This document shows positions 7,891-16,408 of a stretch of DNA of 62,244 bases, piece by piece. The position numbers and the translations under genes were made by a program. This DNA comes from an uncultured Alphaproteobacteria bacterium (GTDB lineage: Bacteria > Pseudomonadota > Alphaproteobacteria > Micavibrionales > Micavibrionaceae). Under the pieces are notes generated by a model, which worked only from the letters and a program-made list of their open reading frames with translations, made no database searches and was not told where the DNA came from. The stretch's first letter is position 1. Every line of letters starts with the position of its first letter. The DNA lies in NCBI GenBank assembly GCA_900696495.1, contig CAADGI010000010.1, positions 1-62,244 on the forward strand. The letters run 5' to 3'.

Positions 7891-8682
7891 ATGGGCAGCA
7901 ATATTGCCCTGATTGGCTGCGGTAAAATGGGTCGCGCCCTGCTGGATGGCTGGGTGAACGCCAGGATAAAATCCTCCTACATCGTCGTCGAACCTTCCGG
8001 CGTGAAAAACGCGCCGAAATCCGTGCGCGTCCTCAAAAAACCCGGCAAGGAACTCAAGAATTGCGACATCATCGTCCTCGCCGTGAAACCGCAGGTCATG
8101 AACGATGTCTGCGCTGCGCTAAAACCGTTTATCGGAAAAGACGCGCTCATCCTCTCCATCGCGGCCGGACGCTCCATTAGCGGCTTCAAAAAACTCTTCG
8201 GCACCGGGCAACCCATCGTCCGCGCCATGCCGAACCTTCCCGCCTCGGTCGGAAAAGGAATCAGCGTCGCTGTCGCCAGCCCGAACGTCAAACCCGCGCA
8301 GAAAAAAATTACCGCGCAGCTTCTCGCCGCCGCAGGACAAGTCGAATGGGTAAAAAACGAAAAACTGATGGACGCCGTCACCGCCGTTTCCGGCTCCGGC
8401 CCTGCTTATGTGTTCCTGCTTATCGAAACAATCGCCCAGGCCGGTGAAAAAGCGGGCCTCGACCGCAATCTATCCATGACCCTCGCCCGCCAGACAGTGA
8501 TCGGCAGCGCCGCGCTGGCCGGCGCCGACAAAACCCCCGCCGCGACGCTGCGCAAAAACGTTACCTCGCCCGGCGGCACAACCGCTGCCGCGCTGGAAAT
8601 CCTGATGGATGGAAAAATGCAGAAAATCTTCGACCGCGCAATCGCGTCCGCGAAGAAAAGAAGCAAACAGCTTAGTTCATAA
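7891..8682 (+). CDS. proC: Pyrroline-5-carboxylate reductase
   Basis: Reduces pyrroline-5-carboxylate to proline with NAD(P)H. The Rossmann motif IALIGCGKMGRALL is at the very N-terminus and the P5CR signature SGSGPAYVFLLIETI lies in the C-terminal half. The ATG at 7891 gives 263 residues, the family norm, and places the Rossmann loop correctly. An upstream in-frame ATG at 7783 would add a basic Pro/Arg-rich stretch that is a shadow of the YbjN gene, so it was rejected. Last gene of the ubiK-ybjN-proC operon. Confidence 0.96.
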   Translation: MGSNIALIGCGKMGRALLDGWVNARIKSSYIVVEPSGVKNAPKSVRVLKKPGKELKNCDIIVLAVKPQVMNDVCAALKPFIGKDALILSIAAGRSISGFKKLFGTGQPIVRAMPNLPASVGKGISVAVASPNVKPAQKKITAQLLAAAGQVEWVKNEKLMDAVTAVSGSGPAYVFLLIETIAQAGEKAGLDRNLSMTLARQTVIGSAALAGADKTPAATLRKNVTSPGGTTAAALEILMDGKMQKIFDRAIASAKKRSKQLSS

Positions 8683-8697
8683 TAAAAAAAAATTAAT

Positions 8698-8769
8698 TGA
8701 ACCACTGGGCACACTAAGATCACTGAGAAAAATAAAAAACTCAGTGATCTCCGTAATCTCGGTGGTTTA
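8698..8769. repeat. AACCAC-family inverted repeat, copy 3
   Basis: The arms GAACCACTGGGCACACTAAG and CGTAATCTCGGTGGTTTAA bracket an inner TCACTGAG...CTCAGTGA stem. It sits between the convergent genes proC and mucR, where it could end both transcripts. Confidence 0.8.
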
Positions 8770-8775
8770 AATTTT

Positions 8776-9180
8776 TTATCTACTGCGGGTTCCGAGCCCG
8801 ATATCTTTCGCCAGCTTGCTCCGCTGACGCGCGTAATTCGGCGCGACCATCGGGTAATCTGAAGGCAGACCCCAGCGCTCGCGGTACTGTTCCGGCGTCA
8901 TGTTGTACGCGGTCTTGAGATAGCGCTTGAGCATTTTGAGCTTTTTGCCGTCTTCGAGGCAGACGATGTAATCCGGGTTTACCGATTTCTTGATCGGCAC
9001 GGCGGGCTGCGGCCTGTCGGCAAGCGCGCCGCCCTCGCTGTTCACATTCGAAAGCGTCCTGAACACCTGTTCGATGATGCCGGGAATTTCGCTGGCGGCG
9101 GTGGAGTTGTTCGAGAGATAGGCCGATACGATTTCCGTTGTCAGGGCAAGCACTTCGTCGCGGTTGGGCTGATCGGTCAT
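8776..9180 (-). CDS. MucR/Ros-family transcriptional regulator, zinc ligands altered
   Basis: A 134-residue MucR/Ros regulator, a family that globally controls surface polysaccharide, motility and virulence genes in Alphaproteobacteria. The C-terminal core DYIVCLEDGKKLKMLKRYL followed by NMTPEQYRERWGLP is clear. The Ros zinc-finger positions here read Cys74, Asp77, Tyr87 and Tyr92 instead of Cys, Cys, His, His. Most metal ligands are therefore missing, as in Ros homologues that fold without zinc. The N-terminal half probably mediates oligomerisation. The gene stands alone, with a long inverted repeat beyond its 3' end. Confidence 0.92.
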   Translation of the reverse strand: MTDQPNRDEVLALTTEIVSAYLSNNSTAASEIPGIIEQVFRTLSNVNSEGGALADRPQPAVPIKKSVNPDYIVCLEDGKKLKMLKRYLKTAYNMTPEQYRERWGLPSDYPMVAPNYARQRSKLAKDIGLGTRSR

Positions 9181-9297
9181 GGCAGTCCTCTCTCCTTTAT
9201 TTATTTCAGGGTGGACAGTAATAAAGGAGGATTACATGTAAAACAAGGGGAAACTGAGTAAAACTGCCAGTATTCGCAATAAAGGAAACTTTATTTC

Positions 9298-9960
9298 TTA
9301 TTTCAGGCCCTGCGCGCCTTCAAATATCCGGTTCTGGCGCTTGGATTCCGTAACATCAGCCCCGCGCAGATAAGCCGGGGCCGCCCCGAGATTGAACAAT
9401 TCCGGCTTCGTGGCCAGCAATTCCGCCATCAGCGCCGCGTCGATCGCCGTGATCGCGGACTTCTCCCCCGTCAGCCGCTCCACGCCGTCACCGATCAGGA
9501 CAAACCCGTCCGCCTTGATCGCCTCGCCGTTCATAACGCTCGCATCCGATAATGGCTTTCCGCCCGCATCAAAACTCTGCACGTAATAATCCGAACGCTT
9601 GGTGTCGAGAACAACCATCACCGGCTCCGCGTTCTCGCGCACCGCCTGCAGCGCCAATATTTGCGTCGTCGTGATCCCGTAAACCGGCACGCCGAGCGCA
9701 AGGCCGATCGCCCGCGCCGCCGACAGTCCGATCCGCAAACCCGTAAATGCGCCCGGCCCCGCCGTCACCGCCACCGCCTCGATATCGGCATAATCGACGC
9801 CTGATTTTTTCAGCGCGCGCTCCGCCATCGGGATCAAATGCTCCGCATGCCCCTGCATCATCGCGACTGACTCAGAAAAAACTTTTCCCTCGTCATACAC
9901 CGCCGCGCTGCAATCATTCAGCGCGGTATCGAGCGCCAGTATTTTTTGAAATTGTGCCAT
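9298..9960 (-). CDS. tsaB: tRNA threonylcarbamoyladenosine biosynthesis protein TsaB
   Basis: A 220-residue ASKHA-fold protein. It partners TsaD and TsaE to install t6A at position 37 of ANN-decoding tRNAs. The N-terminal LALDTALNDCSAAVYD and the signature TAGPGAFTGLRIGLSAARA are diagnostic. The start overlaps the stop of the upstream nitroreductase gene by one base (TGATG), so the two are coupled. A short A/T-rich hairpin AATAAAG-TTTC-CTTTATT lies immediately after the stop. Confidence 0.95.
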   Translation of the reverse strand: MAQFQKILALDTALNDCSAAVYDEGKVFSESVAMMQGHAEHLIPMAERALKKSGVDYADIEAVAVTAGPGAFTGLRIGLSAARAIGLALGVPVYGITTTQILALQAVRENAEPVMVVLDTKRSDYYVQSFDAGGKPLSDASVMNGEAIKADGFVLIGDGVERLTGEKSAITAIDAALMAELLATKPELFNLGAAPAYLRGADVTESKRQNRIFEGAQGLK

Positions 9961-10571
9961 CAGATGATTTTCGACGTCTCATCGAAGCTTAAACGCGGGG
10001 CACGCGGATACAGTTTCGACGCGTCGCCATACCCGATATTGCACAGGAAATCCGGAATGTAATCGTTATCCGCAAAAAATTCCTTCTTTATCCCGTCCGC
10101 ATCGAACCCCGACATCGGCCCGCAATCCAGCCCCAGCGACCGCGCCGCGATAATCAGATACGCCCCCTGCAGCGTACCGTTCAGGAACGCGGCCTGCTTC
10201 ATCTTTTCAGGATTGCCGCCATACATGGCCTTGGGATCCTTCATGTGCGGGGCAAGCTTCGACATGTGTTCATAAAATTTCAGGTCGTAAGCAATGATCG
10301 CCGTCACCGGCGCCGTCATCGTCTTTTCCTTGTTGCCTTCATCGAGATGCGGCCGCAAACGCTCCTTCGCCTCTTTCGATTTCACGAACACGAAACGCGC
10401 CGGGCAGCAATTCCCGCTCGTCGGCCCGAATTTCAAAAGATCATAAATCTGGTCGATCAGCGCATCCGGAACGTCGCGCTGCTGCCACGCGCGGTGCGTG
10501 CGCGCCTCCCTGAAAATAATATCGAGCGCCTCGCTCTCGAGGGTGTGGGACTTTGATTTTTCAGCAACCAT
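9960..10571 (-). CDS. Nitroreductase family protein, malonic semialdehyde reductase-like
   Basis: An FMN-dependent nitroreductase-fold protein of the RutE/HadB branch. Diagnostic segments are FREARTHRAWQ, FGPTSGNCCPARFVFV, and GLDCGPMSGFDADGIKKEFF near the C-terminus. RutE reduces malonic semialdehyde in uracil breakdown; without rut genes nearby the true substrate is open. The ATG at 10571 (MVAEKSKSH) is preferred because AAAGGA lies seven bases upstream; the longer frame from 10604 adds MMMPQCLKGQL. It is co-translated with tsaB. Confidence 0.88.
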   Translation of the reverse strand: MVAEKSKSHTLESEALDIIFREARTHRAWQQRDVPDALIDQIYDLLKFGPTSGNCCPARFVFVKSKEAKERLRPHLDEGNKEKTMTAPVTAIIAYDLKFYEHMSKLAPHMKDPKAMYGGNPEKMKQAAFLNGTLQGAYLIIAARSLGLDCGPMSGFDADGIKKEFFADNDYIPDFLCNIGYGDASKLYPRAPRLSFDETSKII

Positions 10572-10630
10572 TAACTGTCCTTTCAGGCATTGGGGCATCA
10601 TCAATCTAGTCCCGCCCCGCCAAACATCAA

Positions 10631-10652
10631 CCCTTAATTTAAGGGCTGTTTT
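10631..10652. promoter_or_regulatory. Palindrome in divergent intergenic gap
   Basis: CCCTTAATTTAAGGG (10631-10645) followed by CTGTTTTT lies between the divergent nitroreductase and deacetylase-like genes. It could be an operator or a plus-strand hairpin. No plus-strand gene precedes it for it to terminate. Confidence 0.3.
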
Positions 10653-10699
10653 TCGGACCCGTAATCTGGTTTAATCGCGCTCTCACGGAAGACCTTAAC

Positions 10700-11818
10700 A
10701 TGCAGCGTTTTTTACTATCCATCAGCCTTCTCAGCGTCCTGATTTCGCCCTGGACGGGCGGGAATGCGAACGCTGCGACCGCCATTCCCGAGGATAAATA
10801 TTCCGCCGTCGTGCTCGTCTATCACCGCATCGGCGAAGACGCCTATCCCGACAGCAACCTGCGCACTGAACAATTCATGGACCACCTGCAGGAAATCGCC
10901 AGCGCCGATTACACCGTCCTGCCGCTCGGCGAAATCATCGACGCCGCGAAAAATCACCGCGAACTGCCGCCGCGCGCGCTTGCCATCACCTTTGAAAACG
11001 CCTACCGCTCGGCGCTTGATAACGCGATCCCTGCGCTGCTCGCCAAAAACATTCCCTTCACGGTTTTCTATTCCAGCGGCCAGTTGGACGCCAAAACCGA
11101 GGAAAATATGAGCTGGCAGGAGCTTAAGAAACTGGCGCAGCATCAGACCGTGAGCCTCGGCGTGCTGCCCGCCTCCTATTCCCGCCTCGCCCGCGAACCT
11201 GGAGACGAAATCCGCCGCCAGGTGAACAAGGCGCTGCTGCGCCACCGCGAGGAATTCGGCCAAGAACCGGAATTCTTCGCCTATCCGTTCGGCGAATATT
11301 CCCTGCCCTATAAAAAAATTGTCGCTGACTCCGGTTTCACCGCCGCCTTCGGCCTGCACTCGGGAACGGTTTACGAAGGCGCCGATTTTTTCTCGCTGCC
11401 CCGCTTCACGATGACCGAGCGTTTCGGCGATACGGAACGCTTCCGCCTCGTGGTGAATGCATTGCCGCTGCCCGCGATCGACATCCTGCCGCAAGACCCG
11501 CAGATCGGCACCTCCGCGCCATCCATCGGCTTTTCGCTGCCCCCTTCGCTGGAAAAGGAAATCAATAACCTGTCCTGCTTCGTTTCGGGCCGTGAACAAC
11601 CCGAAATGCAAACCCTCGGAAACCGCATTGAGTTACGCCTCGCCGATATACCCGGCGATGAGCGCGTGCGCCTCAATTGCACGATCCCCGGCCCGATGGA
11701 CCCGCAGACCGATGTTGAACAATGGCGCTGGCTGGGAATGATTTTGGCGGGGCAGAGCGTACCTGCGCCCGAAGGAATGAACGCAGAGACTAATCCGCCA
11801 CCTGACGGACCTCAGTGA
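10700..11818 (+). CDS. Secreted polysaccharide deacetylase-like protein, catalytic residues lost
   Basis: A 372-residue protein with a signal peptide (cleavage near NANAATA) and a NodB-type carbohydrate esterase 4 fold. VLVYHRIGE and FAYPFGEY are typical. The active site is degenerate: motif 1, normally TFDDG, reads TFENA (residues 97-101). Motif 2, normally SHTxxHxxL, reads VLPASYSRL (155-163). The base aspartate and all three metal ligands are therefore replaced (Glu99, Asn100, Leu156, Tyr160). It may bind glycans without deacetylating them. Its 3' end overlaps the convergent nfuA-like gene by 29 nt. Confidence 0.85.
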   Translation: MQRFLLSISLLSVLISPWTGGNANAATAIPEDKYSAVVLVYHRIGEDAYPDSNLRTEQFMDHLQEIASADYTVLPLGEIIDAAKNHRELPPRALAITFENAYRSALDNAIPALLAKNIPFTVFYSSGQLDAKTEENMSWQELKKLAQHQTVSLGVLPASYSRLAREPGDEIRRQVNKALLRHREEFGQEPEFFAYPFGEYSLPYKKIVADSGFTAAFGLHSGTVYEGADFFSLPRFTMTERFGDTERFRLVVNALPLPAIDILPQDPQIGTSAPSIGFSLPPSLEKEINNLSCFVSGREQPEMQTLGNRIELRLADIPGDERVRLNCTIPGPMDPQTDVEQWRWLGMILAGQSVPAPEGMNAETNPPPDGPQ

Positions 11819-12335
11819 CTTCCGGCACGTAGTGCCGCAGCATGTTTTCAATGCCGGATTTAAGCGTCATGGTCGAACTCGGGCAGCCCGCACAGGCGCC
11901 GCGCAGCCGCAGATAAACCACGCCGCCATCGAAACTGTCGAACACGATATCGCCGCCATCCATCATCACCGCCGGACGCACGCGCGTCTCGATCAGTTCC
12001 TTGATCTGCACAATGATGGGGTCGTCATCGCCCGCGTTCTCGCTTGTCCCGGCATTCAGGATAACCGGGTGCCCGGTCGAAAAATGCTCCATCAGCGCCG
12101 CCAAAATCATCGGCTTCAGCATCGACCAGTCCGTGTCGTTCGCCTTGCTGACCGAAACGAAATCGCGGCCCAGCATCACGTTTTCGACGCCCGCAATGCC
12201 GAACAGCCTCTGCGCCAGCGGCGAATTGCCCGATTGCTCGCGGCTCCTGAATTCAAAAACCGACGGGGCGACATCCTGCCCTGGCAGGAATTTCAGCGTC
12301 GCCGGGTTCGGCGTGGGTTGCGTCTGAATGAACAT
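11790..12335 (-). CDS. NifU family iron-sulfur scaffold protein (Nfu)
   Basis: A 181-residue protein with an N-terminal Nfu domain (MFIQTQPTPNPATLKFLPG) and a C-terminal NifU domain with the cluster-binding motif GACAGCPSSTM. It acts as a scaffold or carrier delivering 4Fe-4S clusters to target proteins. This two-domain form is the alphaproteobacterial/mitochondrial NFU1 type. It follows the universal stress gene on the minus strand and overlaps the deacetylase-like gene tail-to-tail. Confidence 0.95.
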   Translation of the reverse strand: MFIQTQPTPNPATLKFLPGQDVAPSVFEFRSREQSGNSPLAQRLFGIAGVENVMLGRDFVSVSKANDTDWSMLKPMILAALMEHFSTGHPVILNAGTSENAGDDDPIIVQIKELIETRVRPAVMMDGGDIVFDSFDGGVVYLRLRGACAGCPSSTMTLKSGIENMLRHYVPEVTEVRQVAD

Positions 12336-12366
12336 GGCTATCAGATAGTCCAGTTCCGGGAATAAA

Positions 12367-12831
12367 TCAACTTTCGCCCGTCTTTTCCTCGAGAACGATA
12401 TGATCCGGAATAACCGTCAGCGGCACCGGCAGCTTCGCCAGCCCCTTGCCGCAGAAATAACTCACCAACGGCCCCGGCCCGCCGCCCTTGGTGCTGCCCC
12501 CTAAAAACAGGTTGGAAATATTCGGATTTTCGGCAATCGTCTTGAGCACCGCGTCCGGCGCCGGTCCCTCGCCGATATAAAGCGACGGCGTCAGCCCGCT
12601 GATGCTCTTGATCTTCTCCGAAATGGTCGCCAGCAGCTTCTCCGCGTCGCGGCGGCGGTCTTCTTTAATACGCTCCTCGATATTGCCCCAGTTCACGAAA
12701 TCATTGTCCGGAATGATATGCAGCACGCCGATATGCGTGTTGTTCGCGCGCGCCGCTTTGCAGGCATAACGGAGGGCATTGCCGAATTCCTCGGTATCGT
12801 CCGCGACGATCAGGTAAATACGATTCATCAT
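12367..12831 (-). CDS. Universal stress protein (UspA family)
   Basis: A 154-residue UspA-fold protein with an N-terminal strand RIYLIVADDTEEF. A glycine-rich loop GGSTKGGGPGPLVSY, near the usual ATP-binding G-x2-G-x9-G-S region, precedes the final strand VPLTVIPDHIV. Such proteins modulate stress survival. The start could be either of two adjacent ATGs (12831 or 12828). It follows the TIGR02186 gene by 12 nt and likely belongs to the TauE-TIGR02186-Usp-Nfu minus-strand operon. Confidence 0.9.
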   Translation of the reverse strand: MMNRIYLIVADDTEEFGNALRYACKAARANNTHIGVLHIIPDNDFVNWGNIEERIKEDRRRDAEKLLATISEKIKSISGLTPSLYIGEGPAPDAVLKTIAENPNISNLFLGGSTKGGGPGPLVSYFCGKGLAKLPVPLTVIPDHIVLEEKTGES

Positions 12832-12843
12832 GCTTGGCTGCTC

Positions 12844-13572
12844 CTATCCACGTCGCACCCTGTTTGAAAACCATCCGGCGAAAACCGCCAGCAAAACGCA
12901 CATCAACCCGTAAACCAGCGAATTGTTATGCGCGAAATCGTTGATGCGCGCGCTGCCACCGACCTGCGCGACGCGCACGGTGTTGGTCTTGCTGTCGCGC
13001 AGGATTCCGTTCGAGAAATACAGAGTCTGGATTTCATACTCGCCCACCGGCACATTGGCGGGAATGTAGAAATCGGCGCGGAAGAAATTCGGCCCGATGA
13101 ACTTGATCGCGCCCGGTTCCGCCGGGTAAAGCCCCTGCATTCTCTTGTTCCGCAGCAACGCCTCGCGGAATTCAATCCGCCGCTTATCCGTCGTGTCCGG
13201 CTTGTTGAAGCGCAGATTTTCCGGCCCGATGCCGTGCTCCGCCAGTTTCTCCGCCGTCGTCAGCTCCTCCAGCGGCCTGCTCAGCGCGTAATTGTAATAA
13301 GACGGCACCGCCTTGAATGTCTCGAAACTGCGGTTGATCCACGCGCCCATCACGCTTTCCTTGCGCCGCACCGACATGGTGCGCAGCGGGCCGCGCACGA
13401 TTACCGCGATATCGCCCCTGTTTGCGCGCACGCCGAACAACCCCAGCGTCGTCCCGTTAAACCCGGTCGTGATATCGACATGGTCGCTCACCAGCTCGAC
13501 CGTGACGTTCTCGGCCCGCGCCGCCTGCGCGCCGGCAAACAACAAAATCACTATCAGGAATAATTTTCTCAT
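12844..13572 (-). CDS. TIGR02186 family protein, membrane-anchored periplasmic
   Basis: A 242-residue protein with a signal peptide (LFLIVILLFAGAQAARA) and a C-terminal transmembrane segment (LVYGLMCVLLAVFAGWF) followed by basic residues. This leaves a periplasmic domain anchored at its C-terminus. The family is alphaproteobacterial and usually encoded next to a TauE/SafE permease, as here: its start overlaps the permease stop by 4 nt. It is presumably an accessory subunit of that transporter. The substrate is not known. Confidence 0.85.
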   Translation of the reverse strand: MRKLFLIVILLFAGAQAARAENVTVELVSDHVDITTGFNGTTLGLFGVRANRGDIAVIVRGPLRTMSVRRKESVMGAWINRSFETFKAVPSYYNYALSRPLEELTTAEKLAEHGIGPENLRFNKPDTTDKRRIEFREALLRNKRMQGLYPAEPGAIKFIGPNFFRADFYIPANVPVGEYEIQTLYFSNGILRDSKTNTVRVAQVGGSARINDFAHNNSLVYGLMCVLLAVFAGWFSNRVRRG

Positions 13573-14483
13573 GATAGCGCCACCGTCGAGAAAATTTCAT
13601 GCGGCTGGATACACAGGTTGCCGATCATCTGCAGGCACACCGCCAGCACGATCAACGCCAGCGTCACCCGCGCATAGATACCTTTGACATGCCGCGCGAA
13701 GGTAATACCGAGCTGCGCACCCGCCACCCCGCCGATGATCAGGATCACCGCCAGCACCACATCAACTGTTTGATTAACCAGCGCATGCATGATCGTCGCG
13801 AATGCCGTCGTGAAAATCATCTGGAACAGAACCGTCCCCGCCACCAGCAGCGACGGTATGCCGAGAATATAAATCATCGCCGGCACCATGATGAACGAGC
13901 CGCCGACACCTAAAATCGACGCCAGCACCCCGCCGATAAAACCGATCCCGCCCGGCACCAGCGCGCTGATATACAGCTTCGAGCGCGGAAAACGCATTTT
14001 ATACGGTAGCCCTGCAATAAACGAATTCATGTTCAGCGTGTTGAATTCCTTGCGCATGTTTTTCGGTTTCACGAGATGGGTGAAACTCTCGGCAAGCATC
14101 AGCACGCCGATAAACCCGAGCAGGATGATGTAGAGAATGGAAATCGCGAAATCGATCTGGCCGAGTTTTTCAAGAATGCCGAAAATCAAAATGCCTACGA
14201 CCGACCCGACCATACCGCCCGCCAGCATCACACAGCCGATCTTGACGTCCACATTCCCCTTCTCCCAGTGTCCGAGCACGCCCGCGATACTGGAGGCGAC
14301 AAGCTGCGAGGCCTGCGTCCCCACCGCGATCACCGGCGGAACGCCCGTGAAAATCAAAAACGGCGTCGCCAGGAACCCGCCGCCGATGCCGAAAATGCCG
14401 GACAACAGGCCCACGAACGCGCTGACGAGGAATATAGATTCCGCCGGCACGCTCATTTCAGCGATGGGAAGGTAAACCTGCAT
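13569..14483 (-). CDS. Sulfite exporter TauE/SafE family permease
   Basis: A 304-residue polytopic membrane protein with eight or more hydrophobic segments. Two family half-repeats are visible: FGIGGGFLATPFLIF near the N-terminus and LGVGGSFIMVPAMIY in the second half. TauE/SafE proteins export sulfite, sulfoacetate or related organosulfur anions. It heads the operon with the TIGR02186 protein, a universal stress protein and Nfu. The start may be Met1 (14483) or Met10 (MSVPAES). Confidence 0.92.
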   Translation of the reverse strand: MQVYLPIAEMSVPAESIFLVSAFVGLLSGIFGIGGGFLATPFLIFTGVPPVIAVGTQASQLVASSIAGVLGHWEKGNVDVKIGCVMLAGGMVGSVVGILIFGILEKLGQIDFAISILYIILLGFIGVLMLAESFTHLVKPKNMRKEFNTLNMNSFIAGLPYKMRFPRSKLYISALVPGGIGFIGGVLASILGVGGSFIMVPAMIYILGIPSLLVAGTVLFQMIFTTAFATIMHALVNQTVDVVLAVILIIGGVAGAQLGITFARHVKGIYARVTLALIVLAVCLQMIGNLCIQPHEIFSTVALS

Positions 14484-14523
14484 GTCGCTCCTGCTGTCGC
14501 AGGAACGACATTACTGGATCGGA

Positions 14524-15180
14524 TTAATTGGTGTAAAGGTCGATATCCTTGCGGCCCAGGATGCGCAAGGGGGCATCCGTCGTGAAATCGCGGTACCAGC
14601 CATTGCCATGGATATGGTATTCGTCGCGGAAATCCACCGACTTCACGAAGCTCAGGAAAGGTTTGTACCAATCGACAAACGCGCTCGTTTCGGAAGAGCA
14701 TTCCGCGATATACGCCTTGTCGTTGTAAACCGTCGCGAACATCAATCCGCGCTTCTGGACTTTCGGTCCCACGGACGTAATGAAAGAAATATCGGCAAAA
14801 CTGGCAAAACCGTCGCCCAGCCCCGCATTATCCCACACGCTGTTGATAACGGCGCCATTGAATTCACCGACATAAGCGTCCCAGAACTCGCGGCTGTAAT
14901 TCTGCCTCTGGATCGCGGCCGCATTGCGGCGCGGGTAAATCACGAACCGGCGGTCCTCGCGCACACGGACGCGGCAGGCCGCATATTGATTGTCGCCGGG
15001 CGCAAGCACTGTGAAAATATCGTCAGGTTTCTGGTTGCTGGTCTGGCGCCATGTATCGGCATAGGTCACGGAAAGATTGGTATGGGCATCGCGCCAGAAG
15101 AATACGTCTGCCTTCGCGGGCGAAACCGCCACGGATGATAAAACTGCTGCCAATGCTAGCGTTTTAATCGAAAATTTCAT
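14524..15180 (-). CDS. Secreted protein of unknown function
   Basis: A 218-residue protein with a clear signal peptide (LALAAVLSSVAVSPAKA, cleavage before DVF). No family was recognised. The mature part is rich in aromatic residues (SVTYADTWRQ, FVDWYKPFLSF), with cysteines at YAACRVRV and AECSSET that might pair. The spacing of beta-strand-like segments suggests a small beta-rich periplasmic domain. It is transcribed on the minus strand toward the TauE permease. Confidence 0.75.
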   Translation of the reverse strand: MKFSIKTLALAAVLSSVAVSPAKADVFFWRDAHTNLSVTYADTWRQTSNQKPDDIFTVLAPGDNQYAACRVRVREDRRFVIYPRRNAAAIQRQNYSREFWDAYVGEFNGAVINSVWDNAGLGDGFASFADISFITSVGPKVQKRGLMFATVYNDKAYIAECSSETSAFVDWYKPFLSFVKSVDFRDEYHIHGNGWYRDFTTDAPLRILGRKDIDLYTN

Positions 15181-15262
15181 GATTCACACCGTAGTACCTG
15201 GGATTTATTATGACCTGTCCTGGCCTATAATGCCAGAAAATTGCCTAATAAAAGGTTAACGG

Positions 15263-16408
15263 TTAGCGAACAAAGCCAGTTCCGTCATTGCGAGGAGGCC
15301 TATTCTTATAGGCCGACGAAGCAATCCACCTTATCTGTCTTCCCCGCGAAAGCGGGGATCTGGATTGCTTCGCGCAGCCTGCCCTCGCGAAGGCGGGGGC
15401 TCGCAATGACGATTCTTTCCAGAATCCCATCCGGTCCTGCACTTCCCGCAGGACAGGTCCCGCAATGCTCCGGGCTTTTTCATTCCCGCTTTTCAGATAG
15501 CGGTCGATTTCGCCCGGGTCGGCCATCAGTTCCGCCATCCGGTTCGTGATCGGCGACAGCTTGGCGACAGCAAGGTCCGCCAGCGCCGGTTTGAAGACCG
15601 AGAACTGCTTCCCGGCGAATTCCCTGATCACATCCTCGCGTTTCCTGTCCGCCAGCGCCGCGTAAATCGTAATCAGGTTCAGCGCCTCGGCGCGTCCCTC
15701 GAAACCATCGAGAGACTCCGGCAGCGGGTGCGGGTCCGTCGTCGCCTTCTTGATCTTCTTCGCGATCGTGTCCGCGTCATCCGTCAAATTGATCCGAGAA
15801 TAATCCGATTCATCCGACTTGCTCATCTTCTTCGACCCGTCGCGCAAACTCATCACGCGCGGCGCAGGCCCGGCAATCCTCGGCTCCGGCACCGTGAACA
15901 GCGGCCCGTAATTCGTGTTGAACGTCGAGGCAATGTCACGCGCCAGTTCCAGGTGTTGCTTCTGGTCTTCGCCGACCGGCACATGTGTCGCCTTGTAAAC
16001 CAGGATATCCGCCGCCATCAAAACCGGGTACGCGAACAAACCTAAACCAACCCGCTCCGAATTTTTCCCGGCCTTGTCCTTGAACTGCGTCATGCGCTCC
16101 AGCTTGCCCATCTGCGCGATGGTCGAAAGCAGCCACATCAGTTCCGAGTGGGCCGGAACCGCCGACTGCACGAAAATATGCGAGCGCTGCGGGTTGATGC
16201 CGCTCGCGATGAACGCCGCCGCGATCTCGCGCGTCGCCTTGTTGAGCGCCGCGGGTTCCTGCGGCACCGTCACGGCATGAAGGTCCGCGACCATATAAAG
16301 GCACTCTGCGCCCTCATCCTGTAACCTGATCCAGTTCTTCAGCGCCCCGAGATAATTCCCGAGATGAAGATTATTGGTCGGCTGCATGCCTGAAAGAATG
16401 CGTTTCAT
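15263..16408 (-). CDS. trpS: Tryptophanyl-tRNA synthetase with repeat-encoded C-terminus
   Basis: A class I synthetase charging tRNA-Trp. The HIGH-type motif HLGN occurs in [17 protein letters not shown] and the KMSKS loop is [12 protein letters not shown]. The family is usually about 330-350 residues; this one is 381. From about residue 332 the protein ([18 protein letters not shown] onward) is read from a palindromic repeat at 15283-15413, so the natural terminus has been replaced or extended. The ATG shares a base with the murJ stop, so murJ and trpS are translationally coupled. Confidence 0.95.
   Translation of the reverse strand: MKRILSGMQPTNNLHLGNYLGALKNWIRLQDEGAECLYMVADLHAVTVPQEPAALNKATREIAAAFIASGINPQRSHIFVQSAVPAHSELMWLLSTIAQMGKLERMTQFKDKAGKNSERVGLGLFAYPVLMAADILVYKATHVPVGEDQKQHLELARDIASTFNTNYGPLFTVPEPRIAGPAPRVMSLRDGSKKMSKSDESDYSRINLTDDADTIAKKIKKATTDPHPLPESLDGFEGRAEALNLITIYAALADRKREDVIREFAGKQFSVFKPALADLAVAKLSPITNRMAELMADPGEIDRYLKSGNEKARSIAGPVLREVQDRMGFWKESSLRAPAFARAGCAKQSRSPLSRGRQIRWIASSAYKNRPPRNDGTGFVR
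15283..15413. repeat. GTCATTGCGAGG-type composite palindrome in the 3' end of trpS
   Basis: Outer arms CGTCATTGCGAGG / CTCGCAATGACG enclose inner arms GAAGCAATCC / GGATTGCTTCG, with hairpin units AGGCCTATTCTTATAGGCC and CCCCGCGAAAGCGGGG. It encodes roughly the last 45-50 residues of TrpS. A partial relative lies at 53505. Repeats of this type are scattered in many bacterial genomes. Confidence 0.85.
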
